Shown piece by piece: positions 13,190-15,094 of a stretch of 15,094 nt of DNA. The notes under the pieces are model-generated. The model saw nothing but the letters and a program-made list of their open reading frames with translations. It was not told the origin of the DNA and made no database searches. The stretch is from CAZQKL01 sp964593895 [NCBI: uncultured bacterium] (GTDB taxonomy: Bacteria; DYJV01). A program made the position numbers and the translations under genes. Positions within the stretch are counted from its first letter, which is position 1. Each line of letters begins with the position of its first letter. The stretch lies in contig CAZQKL010000047.1 in assembly GCA_964593895.1 (NCBI GenBank), positions 1 to 15,094 of the forward strand, read 5' to 3'.

Positions 13190-15094
13190 ATGAGAAAAAT
13201 AATTTTACTTTTAATTATCTGTTTTTTGGTAAATTATAATCTCTTTGCTCATTTAACAATAAAAATTTCTCCAAAAGATGGTGAAATATATGTAAAAAAT
13301 TCAGCAAAATTTACAAATGTGAAAGCATTTCTTGTTTTTTATAATATGGATAAAAAAGATAATGAAAAATTTTATTCATACAATTATACAAAAGGAAAAT
13401 GGATTAAGGGAATTTTTCCAATAGTTGAAAATTCAATAGACATCCCGAAATTTCAATTTTTGAAAATTACAAAAGTTCCCTTTAAATGTAATGAAAATGA
13501 AAGGTGTTTTATAGGGATTTTTTTAAAAAGAAATGGTAAATTAATTGATATTTCAGTTTATCCTTTAAATGAAAAAGCATCAGAAGAAAGAATTAAAGGG
13601 CAGTGGATTTTTTCAGAAAAAACTATTGAAGCGAGAAATAAGGTTTTTACTCCTTCAGAAAAAATTGAGAATGAAAAAAAAGAGACAGAAAAGCCTGATA
13701 TTTATAAAATTTATTCACATTATTTTTTATACGCAGATGCCCAAGCTGGAAAATTTATCGTTGTTGATATAAAAAATCCATTAAATCCTGAAATTATTGG
13801 AGAATTAAATTTTAATGGGAATCCCAAGGAAGTGTATTACCTTAATGGATATTTTATAGTTTTATCTGAATATAAAAATCAGACAGAGATTATTTCTTCT
13901 GAAATGATAGGTAACAGTTTGAAAAAGATTGATTATCTAATTTTTGATGGAGCTTTCAAAGAATCAAGAAGAATTGGTAAAAAAATTTTTATTGTAACTT
14001 CAAATCCTCCAAATATTTATGCAATTGGAGTAAGTGGCAATGGAAATCTTGAGGAACTTCAAAAAATAAAATTAAGTAATTTCCCCAAAATAGTTTCAAT
14101 ATTTCAAAATGCTCTTGTAATTGTTACAAACAATAATTTTACCAGTGGAGATAAATTATGTGTTTATCCAATTAAAGAGGGAGCTATCCCTCTTGATAAA
14201 CCAATAATTATTAATGTTAATGGATATATTCCTTCTGATAGGCATATTTTTTGTAAAAAGTATGGTGATAAAGAACTATTGTTTTTTGTTGCATCTCCAA
14301 TTTGGTCTGAAAGAGATAAAGGTAGCACTTTTTACGTTTATGATGCATATATTGGTAATGAGCTTGCAAGAATTTCAAATATTGCTCCAGGAGAATCGTT
14401 ATATGCAACGGTTTTTACATCAAAAAACGCATATATTGTCACATACAGACAAACTGACCCTTTATGGGTTATTGATATAAAAAATCCTGAAGCTCCAAAA
14501 ATTATAGGAAAATTAAAATTACCAGGTTGGAGTGAAAAGCTATTTTTTTATGAAAACAAATTGTTATCCATTGGATATTATAATGAAAACTCAAAAAGAC
14601 TAATTTCGGTAAAATTGTTTGATGTTGAAAATCCTGAAAAACCAAAGTTATTGGGCCAACTTGTTCCTTTGAAAGAGCAGGCAAATTATTCATATTCAGA
14701 AGCAACAAATGATGAAAGAGCTTTTTTTAGAGATTGGAATTCAGGATTATTTAGTTTTCCATTGGTTTCAGGTGGGAAGAATTATATTTATGCATTTAGA
14801 TTAAAAAAAGATAAATTGGCAGAAATAGGTTCTTTTATCGCAAATTTTTACATTAAAAGAACCTTTTTTTACAATAAAAAGTACTTAGGGGGTTTTTCTA
14901 CAAGAAATCTTTTAATTTTTGATATAAATAGTCCAAAATCCAAAATACTTTTTCCGCTTGTAACTGCAATAGATTATGTGAAATTATTGGATAATAACAC
15001 AATTTTAGGTATTTCAAAATCACAATATATAGACAGAATTTTTAAAATTTCAAAAGATTTAAAAATTGAAAAAGATTATTTTGTTAACACTAAC
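13190..15094 (+). CDS. Secreted beta-propeller-domain protein (3' end beyond window)
   Basis: An uninterrupted frame of 635 codons runs from the ATG at 13190 to the window edge. AGGAGG at 13176-13181 fixes the start. Residues 1-20 (MRKIILLL to NLFA) form a signal peptide with likely cleavage after Ala20 and no lipobox. A lower-complexity, Lys/Glu-rich link around 150-180 precedes repeated beta-blade strands: VVDIKNPLNPEIIGEL (191-206), VIDIKNPEAPKIIGKL (427-442), LFDVENPEKPKLLGQL (476-491) and IFDINSPKSKILFPL (576-590). The part with DPLWVIDIKNPEAPKI, then YSEATNDERAFF and LFSFPL, fits the Pfam 'beta propeller domain' of secreted proteins (PF09826), whose exact role is unknown. It probably sits in the periplasm or outside the cell. 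Shorter frames inside it on both strands are shadows. Confidence 0.85.
   Translation, partial: MRKIILLLIICFLVNYNLFAHLTIKISPKDGEIYVKNSAKFTNVKAFLVFYNMDKKDNEKFYSYNYTKGKWIKGIFPIVENSIDIPKFQFLKITKVPFKCNENERCFIGIFLKRNGKLIDISVYPLNEKASEERIKGQWIFSEKTIEARNKVFTPSEKIENEKKETEKPDIYKIYSHYFLYADAQAGKFIVVDIKNPLNPEIIGELNFNGNPKEVYYLNGYFIVLSEYKNQTEIISSEMIGNSLKKIDYLIFDGAFKESRRIGKKIFIVTSNPPNIYAIGVSGNGNLEELQKIKLSNFPKIVSIFQNALVIVTNNNFTSGDKLCVYPIKEGAIPLDKPIIINVNGYIPSDRHIFCKKYGDKELLFFVASPIWSERDKGSTFYVYDAYIGNELARISNIAPGESLYATVFTSKNAYIVTYRQTDPLWVIDIKNPEAPKIIGKLKLPGWSEKLFFYENKLLSIGYYNENSKRLISVKLFDVENPEKPKLLGQLVPLKEQANYSYSEATNDERAFFRDWNSGLFSFPLVSGGKNYIYAFRLKKDKLAEIGSFIANFYIKRTFFYNKKYLGGFSTRNLLIFDINSPKSKILFPLVTAIDYVKLLDNNTILGISKSQYIDRIFKISKDLKIEKDYFVNTN

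Noticed and set aside
13569-14708. Several frames of 63-88 codons on both strands in the right-hand region
   Set aside because: All lie inside the single long frame that starts at 13190 with a signal peptide and ribosome site.

Overview
This is a compact, strongly AT-rich piece of bacterial chromosome (clearly below 35% GC by eye). Genes abut or overlap by a few bases almost everywhere, and no stretch over 300 bases lacks a gene. The content suggests an anaerobic or facultative bacterium: an Fe-S ATPase of the 2-hydroxyacyl-CoA dehydratase activator family, a coenzyme B12-dependent acyl-CoA mutase with its own adenosyltransferase and acyl-CoA dehydrogenase, a type IV prepilin peptidase and a flagellar-rod-like mini-protein. 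I cannot name the phylum. No rRNA, tRNA, CRISPR array, insertion sequence or phage gene is visible.

Layout. At 1-385 (-) is the 5' part of a DJ-1/PfpI-family gene with a textbook promoter. Back to back with it, a plus-strand cluster runs from 497 to 4011: a 68-residue flagellar-rod-like protein, a COG2187-type kinase-fold protein and its P-loop kinase partner (one fused protein in many bacteria), a 51-residue cysteine-containing protein, a ROK sugar kinase and prepilin peptidase. The minus-strand cluster 6997-4001 follows: rsmE, an AI-2E family permease, a SRPBCC/START-domain protein and rmlA, chained by short overlaps. A single plus-strand gene (7038-7811) encodes the BadF/HgdC-type activator. 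The minus-strand cluster 13039-7808 holds an acyl-CoA dehydrogenase, cob(I)alamin adenosyltransferase, acyl-CoA mutase large subunit, mnmA and a cysteine synthase. At 13190 a secreted beta-propeller protein begins and runs off the right edge.

How genes work together. The clearest functional unit is 13039-9684: the adenosyltransferase makes the cofactor for the mutase, and the dehydrogenase would act on its acyl-CoA substrate or product. The mutase has Phe90 and Gln208 where methylmalonyl-CoA mutases have Tyr and Arg, so isobutyryl-/butyryl-CoA or a similar non-carboxylated acyl-CoA is a more likely substrate than methylmalonyl-CoA. Overlapping mnmA and cysK join tRNA thiolation with cysteine synthesis. 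The plus-strand cluster and the rsmE-rmlA cluster look like mixed operons held together by compaction rather than one pathway.

Most genes are ordinary. The best leads for something undescribed are the two small proteins (497-703 and 2230-2385), the DJ-1-like protein lacking its nucleophilic cysteine, the mutase active-site substitutions, and probable leaderless starts at the divergent promoters.
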